Numbered from the stretch's first letter, positions 53,790 through 63,398 are shown. The stretch: 64,000 bases of DNA from Phycisphaerae bacterium (GCA_028285035.1 JANQQF010000155.1:62001-126000), one strand, 5' to 3'. Numbers and translations: made by a program. The notes: generated from the sequence alone by a model not told the origin.

Positions 53790-54869
53790 ATGACCTCAAT
53801 TATACGCGCTCACGCAGAACAACAATTCGCAGAAGAACTGTATGAACTGGAAAAAATGGATCGACGGCCCCGGCCTCCCAATTGGCGACTGTCGCCTTGG
53901 GCGGTAGCCACCTATTTGTTGGGAGGCACGCTTGACAATGGCTTTGAAGTGTCGGGCAAATATATCGGGAATGGCCGCCTGATAGAAATTGCCATCGCTA
54001 CCCTAACGACAGATCGAGCGCTGCTTTTACTCGGCATTCCAGGCACGGGAAAGACGTGGGTATCTGAGCATTTAGCCGCAGCTATCTCGGGCAACTCGAA
54101 GCTGCTCGTGCAAGGCACGGCCGGAACGGGAGAAGAGGCCATTCGTTATGGCTGGAATTATGCCAGCCTGATTGCGCAAGGGCCGACTGCTGAAGCGCTC
54201 GTTCCCAGCCCAGTTATGATTGGGATGCGAACCGGTGCCATTGCCCGGGTCGAAGAGTTGACCCGTATTCCAGCTGATGTACAGGATGCGTTGATCACAA
54301 TTTTATCCGAAAAACTGTTGCCTATTCCTGAACTCAACGATGAAGTCCAAGCCGTTCAGGGCTTCAATGTTATCGCCACCGCTAATGATCGAGACCGTGG
54401 GGTCAATGATTTATCCAGCGCTCTCAAACGACGCTTCAATACTGTGGTCTTACCCTTGCCTAGTCAAGCTGAGGAGGAGGTCACGATTGTGCAACAGCGG
54501 GTGGCCAGTCTAGGCAAAGCCTTGGAATTACCCGCAGAACCACCAGCTTTGGAAGAAATCCGACGAGTCGTGACCATCTTCCGGGAACTACGCAACGGGA
54601 TGACTGAGGATGGACAAGCGAAACTCAAATCACCCAGCAGCACCCTCAGCACCGCCGAGGCCATTTCCGTGGTCAACAGTGGGCTGGCCTTAGCTGCACA
54701 TTTTGGTGATGGCAAACTACGGGCCAACGATTTAGCCGCAGGCTTGACCGGGGCAGTGGTCAAAGATCCCATCCAAGACAGTGTTATCTGGGAAGAGTAT
54801 CTGGAAACTGTGGTCAAAGAGCGAGAGCAGTGGACTGACTTGTATCGAGCCTGTCGAGAGTTAGTGTAA
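53790..54869 (+). CDS. MoxR-type AAA+ ATPase (YehL-like)
   Basis: The 359-residue AAA+ protein of the MoxR group has Walker A G82-I-P-G-T-G-K-T89 and a sensor-1 region V-I-A-T-A-N-D-R-D. The arginine-finger segment is S-A-L-K-R-R-F. In the Walker B position it reads V-E145-E146 rather than the usual D-E. MoxR ATPases remodel protein complexes, usually with a VWA-domain partner encoded nearby, as RavA does with ViaA. The VWA partner is three genes downstream here. The start is eleven bases after the DUF5691 stop. The next ATG follows its stop codon directly. Confidence 0.9.
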   Translation: MTSIIRAHAEQQFAEELYELEKMDRRPRPPNWRLSPWAVATYLLGGTLDNGFEVSGKYIGNGRLIEIAIATLTTDRALLLLGIPGTGKTWVSEHLAAAISGNSKLLVQGTAGTGEEAIRYGWNYASLIAQGPTAEALVPSPVMIGMRTGAIARVEELTRIPADVQDALITILSEKLLPIPELNDEVQAVQGFNVIATANDRDRGVNDLSSALKRRFNTVVLPLPSQAEEEVTIVQQRVASLGKALELPAEPPALEEIRRVVTIFRELRNGMTEDGQAKLKSPSSTLSTAEAISVVNSGLALAAHFGDGKLRANDLAAGLTGAVVKDPIQDSVIWEEYLETVVKEREQWTDLYRACRELV

Positions 54870-57134
54870 ATGACCTCTCCCCCCCACATCTTCGGCATTC
54901 GACACCATGGGCCGGGGTCGGCGCTGGCCTTGAACCAGGCCTTGGCCGAGTTACAGCCTGATGTCATTTTGGTGGAAGGACCACCCGATGCCAATGATAT
55001 GCTTCACTGGCTGGGGCACCCTGAATTAGAGCCGCCAGTGGCCCTGATTATTTATCGGCCTGATGTGCCCAAACGGGCCACATATTATCCGTTTGCTGTT
55101 TTTTCGCCAGAGCTTCAGGCCGTCCGATTCGCCCTCCAGCATAAAATTCCTGTCAAATTTATGGATCTACCCCAAGCCTATTTGTTGGGGATCAAAGAAA
55201 ATATTCAAATACCCGAGGTCGATGTGCTGCAACAGTTGGCGAAAACGGCGGGGTATCCAACGTATGAAGCCTGGTGGAACAAATTAATCGAACAGCGCCA
55301 GAATACAGATGATATGTTTGAGGCCATCCTGGAGATAATGACGGTGGTTAGAGAGGCGATGGAGCAAACAGAGGCCAAAAAGACAGACGAAGAAGACAGG
55401 ACAGCCACACAATTAGCTGAGCAACGAGAGGCCTACATGCGACGATGTATTCGGCAAGCCCAAGCCCATGGTCATCAAAGAGTCGCAGTGGTATGTGGCG
55501 CGTTGCACGGTCCAGCCTTGAAGCAGATGGACAACGCCTCAAAGGATAATGCCTTGTTAGCCAATTTGCCGATGGTCAGTGTTGAAGCAGCGTGGGTGCC
55601 GTGGACTTACAGTCGTTTGTCGTATATGACAGGCTACGGGGCAGGTATCGCCTCACCGGGCTGGTATCACCATTTGTGGGAAATGGGACAGCGACAGGCC
55701 AGCCCCACCGAAAGCAGCATTCATTGGCTGACTCATATCGCCAACCTCCTCCGTGACGATGGGCTAGATGCCTCTTCGGCCCATATCATCGAAGCAGTGC
55801 GGCTCGCTGAAGCGTTAGCAGCCATTCGAGATCAGGCGATTCCGGGATTAGCCGAACTTAATGAGGCCACGCAAACTGTGCTCTGTTTTGGGGATGCCAC
55901 ACCGTTACGGCTCATTCAGAAGAAAATCATTGTGAGTGAGCGAATGGGAGCCGTGCCAGCGGATACACCAATGGTGCCCCTGCAACGGGATTTACAACGG
56001 GAACAAAAACGATTGCGTCTTCGGCCCCAGCCTGAAAAGAGCACGCTCAATCTTGATTTACGAAATGAAACGCATTTGGAACGAAGCCATCTGCTGCATC
56101 GTTTGACCCTGCTCAACATTCCGTGGGGAAAACCCGTTTCCGTGCGGGGGCGTAAAGGCACCTTTCGTGAGGTATGGCATCTACAATGGCAGCCAGATTT
56201 CGCCATTCGGGTCATCGAGGCCAGCCTATGGGGGCTAACCATTCACGAAGCTGCAACCAATTATTCACAAGAGCAGGCCGATCAAGCGCCAAACCTACCA
56301 ACACTGACAAAATTGTTAAACCAAATCATTCTGGCAGAGTTACCCGAAGCAATTACCCATTTGATGGCCCGCATCGAAGAGGAAGCCGCTCTCAGTAGCG
56401 ATATTCCCCTGATGATGGATGCACTCCCTCCGCTGGCCCAAGTTTTACGTTATGGAAGTGTTCGGCAGCTTGACAAAAAGATTATTCAACATGTGGTCGA
56501 TGGGCTATTGACCCGAATTTGCGTTGGCTTGCCCAGCACCTGCCAAGCTGTCGATGATCAAGCTGCGGCAGAGTTATATACGCGTTTGATTGCGGTTCAA
56601 GGTGTTGTTAGCACCCTACAGAATAAGGCTCACGAGGAAATGTGGGTCGGGGTCCTGCAAAAAATGATGACCCAAAAAGGGCTGCACGGATTGCTGGCTG
56701 GACGCGCTTGTCGATTGTTGCTTGATCGCAAGGTATTAAACACAAAAGAAGCGACTACCCGCTTGGAAAGTGCTTTATCGATCCAAACGTTGACTAGAAC
56801 TGATCAGGAGCAACTGCTGCAAATCGCATTTTGGATTGAGGGGTTCCTCAAAGGCAGTGGACTACTGTTAGTCCATGATCAAACCCTATGGCAATTGATT
56901 GATGAGTGGGTCGACCAGTTGGATGGCGAACAGTTTCTGAGCATTTTGCCATTGTTACGTCGCACCTTCGCCACATTCAGCAACTCAGCGCGGCAGCAAA
57001 TGCGAGAACGAACCACAGCTCGACCCGTAATTCTGGAGAAGCCAATGACGCCTGAAGTAACGTTTGATAAGGAACAGGCTGATGCTGCGTTGCCATTGGT
57101 CGCACAGTTGTTGGGATTGGAAGAAGGTAATTAG
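54870..57134 (+). CDS. DUF5682 protein with TIKI/TraB-like motifs (YehM-like)
   Basis: The 754-residue protein has N-terminal motifs of the TIKI/TraB/ChaN/erythromycin-esterase superfamily: a first G-x-x-H (G9-I-R-H12), an acidic D-V-I-L-V-E36-G-P-P-D, and a second G-x-x-H (G210-A-L-H213) following V-A-V-V-C. The rest (about 290-740) is helical with no recognised fold. Members of this superfamily are metal-dependent proteases or hydrolases, so a catalytic role is plausible. DUF5682 proteins are encoded beside MoxR and VWA genes in many bacteria, including, as I recall, E. coli yehM. No membrane segment is seen. Confidence 0.83.
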   Translation: MTSPPHIFGIRHHGPGSALALNQALAELQPDVILVEGPPDANDMLHWLGHPELEPPVALIIYRPDVPKRATYYPFAVFSPELQAVRFALQHKIPVKFMDLPQAYLLGIKENIQIPEVDVLQQLAKTAGYPTYEAWWNKLIEQRQNTDDMFEAILEIMTVVREAMEQTEAKKTDEEDRTATQLAEQREAYMRRCIRQAQAHGHQRVAVVCGALHGPALKQMDNASKDNALLANLPMVSVEAAWVPWTYSRLSYMTGYGAGIASPGWYHHLWEMGQRQASPTESSIHWLTHIANLLRDDGLDASSAHIIEAVRLAEALAAIRDQAIPGLAELNEATQTVLCFGDATPLRLIQKKIIVSERMGAVPADTPMVPLQRDLQREQKRLRLRPQPEKSTLNLDLRNETHLERSHLLHRLTLLNIPWGKPVSVRGRKGTFREVWHLQWQPDFAIRVIEASLWGLTIHEAATNYSQEQADQAPNLPTLTKLLNQIILAELPEAITHLMARIEEEAALSSDIPLMMDALPPLAQVLRYGSVRQLDKKIIQHVVDGLLTRICVGLPSTCQAVDDQAAAELYTRLIAVQGVVSTLQNKAHEEMWVGVLQKMMTQKGLHGLLAGRACRLLLDRKVLNTKEATTRLESALSIQTLTRTDQEQLLQIAFWIEGFLKGSGLLLVHDQTLWQLIDEWVDQLDGEQFLSILPLLRRTFATFSNSARQQMRERTTARPVILEKPMTPEVTFDKEQADAALPLVAQLLGLEEGN

Positions 57135-57203
57135 TAATTGGTAATTGGTAAGTGAGATTTGGGATTACTATTTACTAACGACTAAACGTCAAAGGATACT
57201 TTT

Positions 57204-58442
57204 ATGACAGAACAACATACAGACGACCGAATCCGCCGCTGGCGACTAATTTTAGGCCAAGATGAGACGGAAAAGCAGGGGCAGCAAGGTGAACTTGGTG
57301 ACGAGCCAGCTGAAGGGGAAGGGGAAAGCGAAGGTGGGGAGGCTGCTGAAGGTGTTGGTGAAGATCAGTCGGGTCTATCAGAGCAGGACCAACGTATCGA
57401 TGAGGCCTTGGAGTCGCTGTACGGCGACGAAGGCGGGTTGGGCGACTCCGATCCAAACATTGCGCGTTGGCTAGGGGACATTCGGACATATTTTCCTGGC
57501 CCGGTGGCCCAGATGATGCAGCAGGATGCGCTGCAAAAATTGAACCTGCGAAAATTGTTAGATCAGCCAGAATTTCTAGAGAAAATCGAGCCTGATCTTG
57601 ATTTGGTGACGCGACTGTTGGCCTTGAAAAAAGTGATGCCGGAGAAAACGCGGGAAACAGCCCGTCAAGTAGTTAAGCAGGTGGTCGATGAGATTATCGA
57701 GCGACTGGAATATCCGTTGATCCAGGCTTTAAACGGTAGCCTCAATCGTGCTTTGCGAACCCGCAATCCTCGCAAGCAAAAAGAGGTTAATTGGCTCCAT
57801 ACGATTCAGGCCAATCTCAAACATTATCAGCCCAAACAACGCACCGTCGTCCCAGAGACCTTGATTGGCTATGGAAAAAAGAGCTCTTCGTTAAAAGAAG
57901 TTGTCCTTTGTCTCGACCAAAGCGGCTCGATGGGGCAGTCTGTGGTCTATGCCAGCATTTTTGGCGCAGTGATGGCCTCGCTGCCTGCGCTGGACACCCG
58001 ACTGGTGGTGTTCGACTCGAAAGTGGTGGATTTAACCAATGAGCTTGATGATCCGGTTGATGTGCTATTTGGTATTCAATTGCGAGGAGGCACGAATATC
58101 GATCGCGCCCTAGGCTATTGCCAGCAAATTATCAGCAATCCCCGCGACACGATTTTGATTCTGATTAGTGACCTGTTTGAGGGCGGTAATCGCACCAATA
58201 TGGTCAAACGCACGGCTGAGTTGGTGGCTGATGGGGTGAACGTGATTGTACTCCTCGCCCTCAGCGACCAAGGCACCCCCCGCTTCAATCGCCAATTGGC
58301 TCAACAGTTGGTCGATTTAGGCATCCCTTCCTTTGCCTGCACACCCGATCTTTTCCCCGATTTGATGGCAGCAGCCATCAATGGGCAGGATATTCGGCAA
58401 TGGGCGGCGTCAAATCAGATTATTACGGCCCCGAATAATTAG
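57204..58442 (+). CDS. VWA domain protein with intact MIDAS (YehP-like)
   Basis: In this 412-residue protein a strongly acidic low-complexity N-terminus (about 22-65, rich in Glu and Gly) precedes a helical middle. A C-terminal von Willebrand A domain follows (about 234-395). The metal-ion-dependent adhesion site is complete: D238-Q-S240-G-S242, T in R-G-G-T-N and D in I-S-D-L-F-E-G-G. VWA proteins paired with MoxR ATPases bind substrates or the ATPase in a Mg2+-dependent way. It is the last gene of the operon, 69 bases after DUF5682. That gap holds iterated ATTGGTA words and an AAAGGA Shine-Dalgarno sequence. Confidence 0.9.
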   Translation: MTEQHTDDRIRRWRLILGQDETEKQGQQGELGDEPAEGEGESEGGEAAEGVGEDQSGLSEQDQRIDEALESLYGDEGGLGDSDPNIARWLGDIRTYFPGPVAQMMQQDALQKLNLRKLLDQPEFLEKIEPDLDLVTRLLALKKVMPEKTRETARQVVKQVVDEIIERLEYPLIQALNGSLNRALRTRNPRKQKEVNWLHTIQANLKHYQPKQRTVVPETLIGYGKKSSSLKEVVLCLDQSGSMGQSVVYASIFGAVMASLPALDTRLVVFDSKVVDLTNELDDPVDVLFGIQLRGGTNIDRALGYCQQIISNPRDTILILISDLFEGGNRTNMVKRTAELVADGVNVIVLLALSDQGTPRFNRQLAQQLVDLGIPSFACTPDLFPDLMAAAINGQDIRQWAASNQIITAPNN

Positions 58443-58544
58443 AAGCAAATCTTACATACAACTTGACGAAGCCCTCAAAGTTGAGGATCATTAGACCTAG
58501 ACATCCATTTCAACAAGCACCTAGAAACAGGAGGATATTCCCCG

Positions 58545-60533
58545 ATGAAACGTCTTTTGATGATGATTTTGTTATTGTTTGTACTCACGGCCTGTAGTGA
58601 GGCCGAGGAAGCGCCACCCCCCGTAGAAGAAGAGCCGACGGCAGTAGTTGTTTCGCCAACGAACACGCCCGTTCCACCGACGAATACACCTGAACCGGAG
58701 CTTGAGCCGACTGAGGTTATCGCTGAAGTTGAGGAAGGGGCAGAGCCTGTGGAAGAAGCAGAGCCAGACACTGAAATGGCGGAGGAACGCTCTGGAGGCA
58801 GTTTGGAGATTTTTAATGCCAGCGATGTTGAAATTTGTGACATCGCCATCACACCTAGTGATGAAGCAGAGTTAGGGGAGAATCTTCTAGACGAAGCTCT
58901 GCCCCCGGAAGATGGGTTCATCCTAACCGATATCGAAACAGGATTGTATGATCTTATTGCCTTTGATTGTGAGGATGAAGTTGTTGGTGAAGAATTTGAA
59001 ATCACCCTGGGAGAAGCACCTGTTGTCTGGGAGATTAGCGATTCGGTCCAGGTGATGGACGAGGCTGAGCAGCCGGTGGATGAGGTAGTGGCCGAGCCTG
59101 AGCCGGAAGCTGAGCCGGAGACTGAAAACACCGAGACGATAAATCAAGACACCCTCGCCGCAGGTGAGTTTGAGTTTGCCGAGTGTCCGTTTGATTACCC
59201 CTCGAATCTGGAGATTGAATGTGGCTGGCTAACAGTCCCAAGTAATCGTACTCGTGACAATGACAATACATTATCCTTGACCGTGGCGATTTTACGGGCC
59301 GCCGATGAAGCTCGGCCCGATCCAATTATCTTTTTAGATGGAGGGCCTGGGGGAAGTGCATTGACCAGCCTTAGTGGTGATATTGAGGGCTGGATTGATT
59401 ATCCCTTTCATCAAAATCACGACATGATTTTCATCGATCAACGGGGCACGGGTTGGTCGATACCATCGCTCAATTGCCCTGAAGTTGAAGAGGGGCTGGA
59501 TAATGCTGAACAGGCCTGTCAAGAGCGATTGATTGCTGAGGGGATTGATTTGACTGCCTTCAATACCGCTGAAAATGCCGCCGATATTGCTGACTTATGG
59601 CAAACGTTAGGCTACGAGGAAGTAAACCTGTTTGGGGTCTCGTATGGCACTCGGTTAGGTCTGGCTGTGATGAGAGATCACCCTGAGGGCATCCGTAGCG
59701 TGGTGCTTGACTCGCCCTTCCCCCCCAATATCGATTTACCCACTGAAGAAGGGGTCACCAACTGGCAGGCCATTCAGGCCCTGTTTGCAGCCTGTCAAAC
59801 CGAAGATCCGCTGTGTGCAGAGGCCTATCCTGATTTAGAAACCCGATTTTTGGAAACCGTCGACCAACTCAATCGGGATGAGGACGGCGAGATTTTTGGG
59901 GATGATTTGGTCAATTTAATGGTCAGTGCTTTGTATAGTCCAGATTTAATCCCGCTCTTGCCTCGCGTTATATTCGAAGTATCTGAAGGCAATTACGAAA
60001 CCTTTGATTTAGTGAGTGCGGACTCGGGTGGAGCATCTCGATTCCAGGATGATGAAGACCGCAGCGACAGTGAGGGGATGTACACATCTGTCACCTGTCA
60101 CGATGAGTATGCGTTTGGTGATTTTGAGCGAGCCGAAGCTGAGGCGCTTGAGAAAATCCCAGCCGAATTGCAAGAAGCCCTGTTTTACTCTAACACCGCG
60201 AACACATTTGAATTGTGCGATTATTGGGGAGCAGGGGCGGCTGAGCCGAAGGAAAATGAAGCCGTGGTCAGTGACATTCCGACCTTAATTTTGGCCGGAC
60301 AATTCGATCCCGTCACGCCCCCAGAGTGGGGTCGCCGAACCGCCGAAACATTGAGTAATGGCTACTTCTTTGAGCTACCAGGCTATGGTCACTCGCTGAG
60401 TTCCGACCCAGAGTGCCCCACAACATTAATCACCCTATTCTTTGAGAACCCAACAGTTGAACCTGATAGCAGTTGTATTGATGACATCTTTCCGCCAGAA
60501 TTCTTCTTGCCTGACGAACCACTTGATTTTTAG
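58545..60533 (+). CDS. Lipoprotein S33-type peptidase (TAP-like)
   Basis: The 662-residue exported lipoprotein has a lipobox L-T-A-C at residues 14-17. A Pro/Thr/Glu-rich linker (about 20-85) and an acidic insert region (90-200) follow. The alpha/beta-hydrolase domain has D-G-G-P-G-G-S (oxyanion region) and nucleophile S366 in G-V-S-Y-G-T-R. A C-terminal TAP-like segment has A-G-Q-F-D-P-V-T-P-P (acid) and G-Y-G-H (base). This is the layout of secreted tripeptidyl aminopeptidases and related S33 hydrolases. AGGAGG lies about ten bases before the ATG. It is convergent with an esterase gene. Confidence 0.9.
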   Translation: MKRLLMMILLLFVLTACSEAEEAPPPVEEEPTAVVVSPTNTPVPPTNTPEPELEPTEVIAEVEEGAEPVEEAEPDTEMAEERSGGSLEIFNASDVEICDIAITPSDEAELGENLLDEALPPEDGFILTDIETGLYDLIAFDCEDEVVGEEFEITLGEAPVVWEISDSVQVMDEAEQPVDEVVAEPEPEAEPETENTETINQDTLAAGEFEFAECPFDYPSNLEIECGWLTVPSNRTRDNDNTLSLTVAILRAADEARPDPIIFLDGGPGGSALTSLSGDIEGWIDYPFHQNHDMIFIDQRGTGWSIPSLNCPEVEEGLDNAEQACQERLIAEGIDLTAFNTAENAADIADLWQTLGYEEVNLFGVSYGTRLGLAVMRDHPEGIRSVVLDSPFPPNIDLPTEEGVTNWQAIQALFAACQTEDPLCAEAYPDLETRFLETVDQLNRDEDGEIFGDDLVNLMVSALYSPDLIPLLPRVIFEVSEGNYETFDLVSADSGGASRFQDDEDRSDSEGMYTSVTCHDEYAFGDFERAEAEALEKIPAELQEALFYSNTANTFELCDYWGAGAAEPKENEAVVSDIPTLILAGQFDPVTPPEWGRRTAETLSNGYFFELPGYGHSLSSDPECPTTLITLFFENPTVEPDSSCIDDIFPPEFFLPDEPLDF

Positions 60534-60567
60534 GACAGGGTAACAAGGTAGCAGGATAGTAAGGGAA

Positions 60568-60609
60568 CAAAGTCGCAAGGGAAGAAATATCTAAATCCTT
60601 GCGACTTTG
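60568..60609. terminator. Terminator between convergent genes
   Basis: CAAAGTCGCAAGG (60568-60580) and CCTTGCGACTTTG (60597-60609) form a perfect 13-bp stem with a 16-base loop. A CTATTTTG tail follows on the plus strand. It ends one base before the stop of the minus-strand esterase gene. The preceding 30 bases hold AAGGTAGCA-type words like those at 15104 and 17246. Confidence 0.75.
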
Positions 60610-61323
60610 CTATTTTGTCAGAATGCTCACCCACGCCTTTAAATCTTTAATCCCTTGGGAACTCATTTTATGCCCAACCTCATACTCATCGTAGGTAATG
60701 ATTGCATCACGTTCGCCGTAAATCTCGCGGGTGCGATGGGCCGCAGCTAGAGGAACAATATCATCTTTGGTGCCGTGAGCGATAAAAACGGGCATTTGAT
60801 TGACTGAGGAAACCATTCCTTGATTTTCCGGAAATGGAGGGACAAAACTACCGAGTGAGGCGACCCCAGAAACCAATTCAGGCCGAGTCAGAGCCAAAGT
60901 GTTACACATCGCGCCGCCTTGACTAAACCCGATTAACACAATATGTTCGGGGTTGATGGGATACAGCTCGTGGAGCGTGCTCACAAAATGCTCAAATTTG
61001 GCAATGGCTATTTCATGGGACGCCGTGCGAGGTTGTCCAACATCATCACGTTCAAACCAGATATATCCGTTTCCGTCTAAATCTATAGGCGCCCGTGGGG
61101 TGATGATGGCGGCATTAGGGGGTACAACATTCTTAAAAACCCACATCACGGACTCGTCGCCGCCCCAGCCATGGACCATAACCACCGCAGGGGCAAGATG
61201 TGAGCCACTCGCCTCAGTAGGCAGGCGAACATTATGGATTAAACCACTAATCCCAAAAAAGTAGCTATCGGGGCCAATCCAGTCAACAGGGCCAGCATTG
61301 TGGGGAAGATTAGGTTGGATCAT
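60610..61323 (-). CDS. Phospholipase/carboxylesterase family hydrolase
   Basis: This 237-residue alpha/beta hydrolase has an H-G-W-G-G oxyanion motif near 51-55, nucleophile S134 in G-F-S-Q-G-G, an acidic D187/D188 (H-G-T-K-D-D) and base H218 (V-G-H-K). This fits the small esterase/phospholipase group (PF02230-like). It has no signal peptide, so it should act in the cytoplasm on small esters. The substrate is unknown. Its start lies 18 bases after the stop of the ClC channel gene, so the two are likely co-transcribed on the minus strand. Confidence 0.88.
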   Translation of the reverse strand: MIQPNLPHNAGPVDWIGPDSYFFGISGLIHNVRLPTEASGSHLAPAVVMVHGWGGDESVMWVFKNVVPPNAAIITPRAPIDLDGNGYIWFERDDVGQPRTASHEIAIAKFEHFVSTLHELYPINPEHIVLIGFSQGGAMCNTLALTRPELVSGVASLGSFVPPFPENQGMVSSVNQMPVFIAHGTKDDIVPLAAAHRTREIYGERDAIITYDEYEVGHKMSSQGIKDLKAWVSILTK

Positions 61324-61341
61324 CGCCGCTTTATCTCCAAA

Positions 61342-63096
61342 TCAGGTATCATTTGCTGCAACAATATCTCGAATTTCCGCCTCAAACGCATCAACTTTTT
61401 CATCCTGCCCCAACACAATCAGCGTATCGCCAGCCTGAAGGGGACGAATGACATCAGGATTGAGTTGTGGCGTTTCTTGGTCCAAAGCCGTAGCTTGAGG
61501 TTCCACTAAACCGATGACGTTGAGGTCAAATTTCTGCCGAATTTGCAGATCAATGATGGTCTTCCCAGCCCAGGCGTTGGGAATGACCGTCCGTCGGACG
61601 CTGTAGCCAGGCAGGATTTCTCGCTGTTGGTCACGTTCACGTTGGGTACGATAGATGCTGTTATCGTGTGCCAGAATCGAGGTAACAACCAGCGTAACCA
61701 GCGCTGGAAGCAGATAGACCGCCCCAAACACCTCGACGATGAAAAGCGTTGCAGCCAGAGGGACATTTACGATTGAAACCAGACTGGCTGCCATAGCTGG
61801 CACAATGATGGTGGGGGCATCATACCCAAAATAGCTGGCCAAGGCCGCAGCAACCATCGTGCCAAAGAAAATTGAGGGAACGAGGAGGCCCGCTGAGCCG
61901 CCAGCCCCAATCGTTGCCAATGTGGCTAATAATTTAGCCACCAGAGCAATCAACGCCACAAAAATCGTCAACTCACCAGCCAACGCCGCTAAAATAGGTC
62001 CCTCGCCTGGTCCTAACACCAGCCCCAAACCTTCCCCGGTAATGTAGGCAGCAACGAGCGCAATCACTCCAGTCACGGCCCCACCAATGAGATGACGCTG
62101 TAAAATGTTTGGTTGGCTATGATGAAACGCCTCTTCAAAGCTACCGCGCAGGTAAGCAAAATAAACACTAACCAAAGAGATAAGCGCCCCAGCCAAGATG
62201 ACCACCCCGTAATATCCAAACGTCACGGGCGGATCAGGGAGATTTTCAACCTCAAAAATAACGACATGCCCCCCAGAAAAAATATTGCTAAAAAAGAAGG
62301 CCACAAGTGCAGCAATCAAGGCATAAATCAATTTTTCAATGATCGGTCGGCGGCGATACATCACTTCAGCGGCAAAAAATGCGGAGGCAAACGGGGCACC
62401 AAGCAGGGTTGTTACAGCCGCTGCAATCCCGGCCAATTGAGCTGTTTGCAGATGATCAGGCCGGGTGGGTCGCCACCAATCCCAGGCCCGTTGAATCAAA
62501 CTCGTTGGTTGATTTCCCATCACTTGACGCGGTTTGAACATCCCCGCGGCCATACTCTCGCCAATCAGAGTCACACTGGCTTCCAACCCGCCACTACCGC
62601 CACTACCGAGGGTAACCAAGGTGGCCACATATTTCCGGATCGCGAGGGTCCAAGTCGGCATCTGCCAACGTACATCAACCCCTTCTTTCCCTAATAATAC
62701 CTGTTCCGTGGTCGGCTCGGAAGCGTAATAGAGTGAGATCGCCCGTTCCAGCCCATCGCCTTCCACATCAATCAACTCGTGAATATGGCCTTTGCCGTCC
62801 CGATAGTGAATAATTGTAGATTGATACCAGGCAAACCCGGCCATAATGGTCGAGCCGATAAGGAGTGGCACAAAAACAAGAAAGATTGAAGGGCTATGTT
62901 CAACCCAATGAAGTACAGCTTCAAAGACAACATGCACTGCAGTTTTCAGGCTAAATACGACTGCCCAAACAACAAAACCAATCACAACAGATTGCACCAC
63001 TAAGCGACGTTCATTTGGGTCAAAGTAGGTGTGAAGATCAAATATGACACGCAGATGTTTTATAGCATCTATAAAGGGGGTGATGAGAGCTCTCAT
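61342..63096 (-). CDS. ClC-type chloride channel/transporter with TrkA-C domain
   Basis: The 584-residue protein has about ten to twelve hydrophobic segments spanning residues 30-470. A cytoplasmic TrkA-C (RCK-C) domain follows (about 500-575, with L-Q-A-G-D-T-L-I-V-L-G). The ClC signature elements are present: G-S-G-G-S-G-G-L-E-A-S with a glutamate at the gate position, and G-A-G-G-S-A-G-L-L-V-P. The usual Pro after the gating Glu is replaced by Ala. Fusion to TrkA-C is common among bacterial ClC proteins and suggests nucleotide or ion control. Chloride or another anion is the likely substrate. Confidence 0.9.
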   Translation of the reverse strand: MRALITPFIDAIKHLRVIFDLHTYFDPNERRLVVQSVVIGFVVWAVVFSLKTAVHVVFEAVLHWVEHSPSIFLVFVPLLIGSTIMAGFAWYQSTIIHYRDGKGHIHELIDVEGDGLERAISLYYASEPTTEQVLLGKEGVDVRWQMPTWTLAIRKYVATLVTLGSGGSGGLEASVTLIGESMAAGMFKPRQVMGNQPTSLIQRAWDWWRPTRPDHLQTAQLAGIAAAVTTLLGAPFASAFFAAEVMYRRRPIIEKLIYALIAALVAFFFSNIFSGGHVVIFEVENLPDPPVTFGYYGVVILAGALISLVSVYFAYLRGSFEEAFHHSQPNILQRHLIGGAVTGVIALVAAYITGEGLGLVLGPGEGPILAALAGELTIFVALIALVAKLLATLATIGAGGSAGLLVPSIFFGTMVAAALASYFGYDAPTIIVPAMAASLVSIVNVPLAATLFIVEVFGAVYLLPALVTLVVTSILAHDNSIYRTQRERDQQREILPGYSVRRTVIPNAWAGKTIIDLQIRQKFDLNVIGLVEPQATALDQETPQLNPDVIRPLQAGDTLIVLGQDEKVDAFEAEIRDIVAANDT

Positions 63097-63398
63097 GAAA
63101 AGTCACATATTAAGAATTTGGGCCATTGTACCATATCATGAAATGATGGGGTATTTTAATTTTTAAAAAATGTAACGATTTGGTAATGCCATATCCCCCA
63201 AATGTCCTAGATTAACGGTTGCTTCCGCCCCTTTGACAAGGTAAGATTTAAGATATGGCAAATTTTGAGGGGAAATCAAAGTTACTTGCCATAAAATAAG
63301 ATTACACCTTTGCACATTTAACAACCAAACAAAAAACAACTAAACCGCTCGGTTGCTTTGAATAGCTGTACGGCTTAGGACATTTCTGGGGATTGATA
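63097..63398. other. Divergent intergenic region before the truncated kinase
   Basis: The 302 AT-rich bases hold no credible gene. TTGACA near 63222 is followed 15 bases later by TATGGC, a weak promoter candidate for the downstream kinase. No repeat or terminator is visible. Confidence 0.4.

Noticed and set aside
58475..59131. 218-codon Ser/Thr/Gly-rich frame on the minus strand
   Set aside because: It is the reverse of the Glu/Pro/Thr linker of the secreted peptidase; the low-complexity composition explains the long frame.
62113..62694. 193-codon open frame opposite the ClC channel gene
   Set aside because: It lies entirely antisense to a strongly supported gene and has a biased shadow composition.
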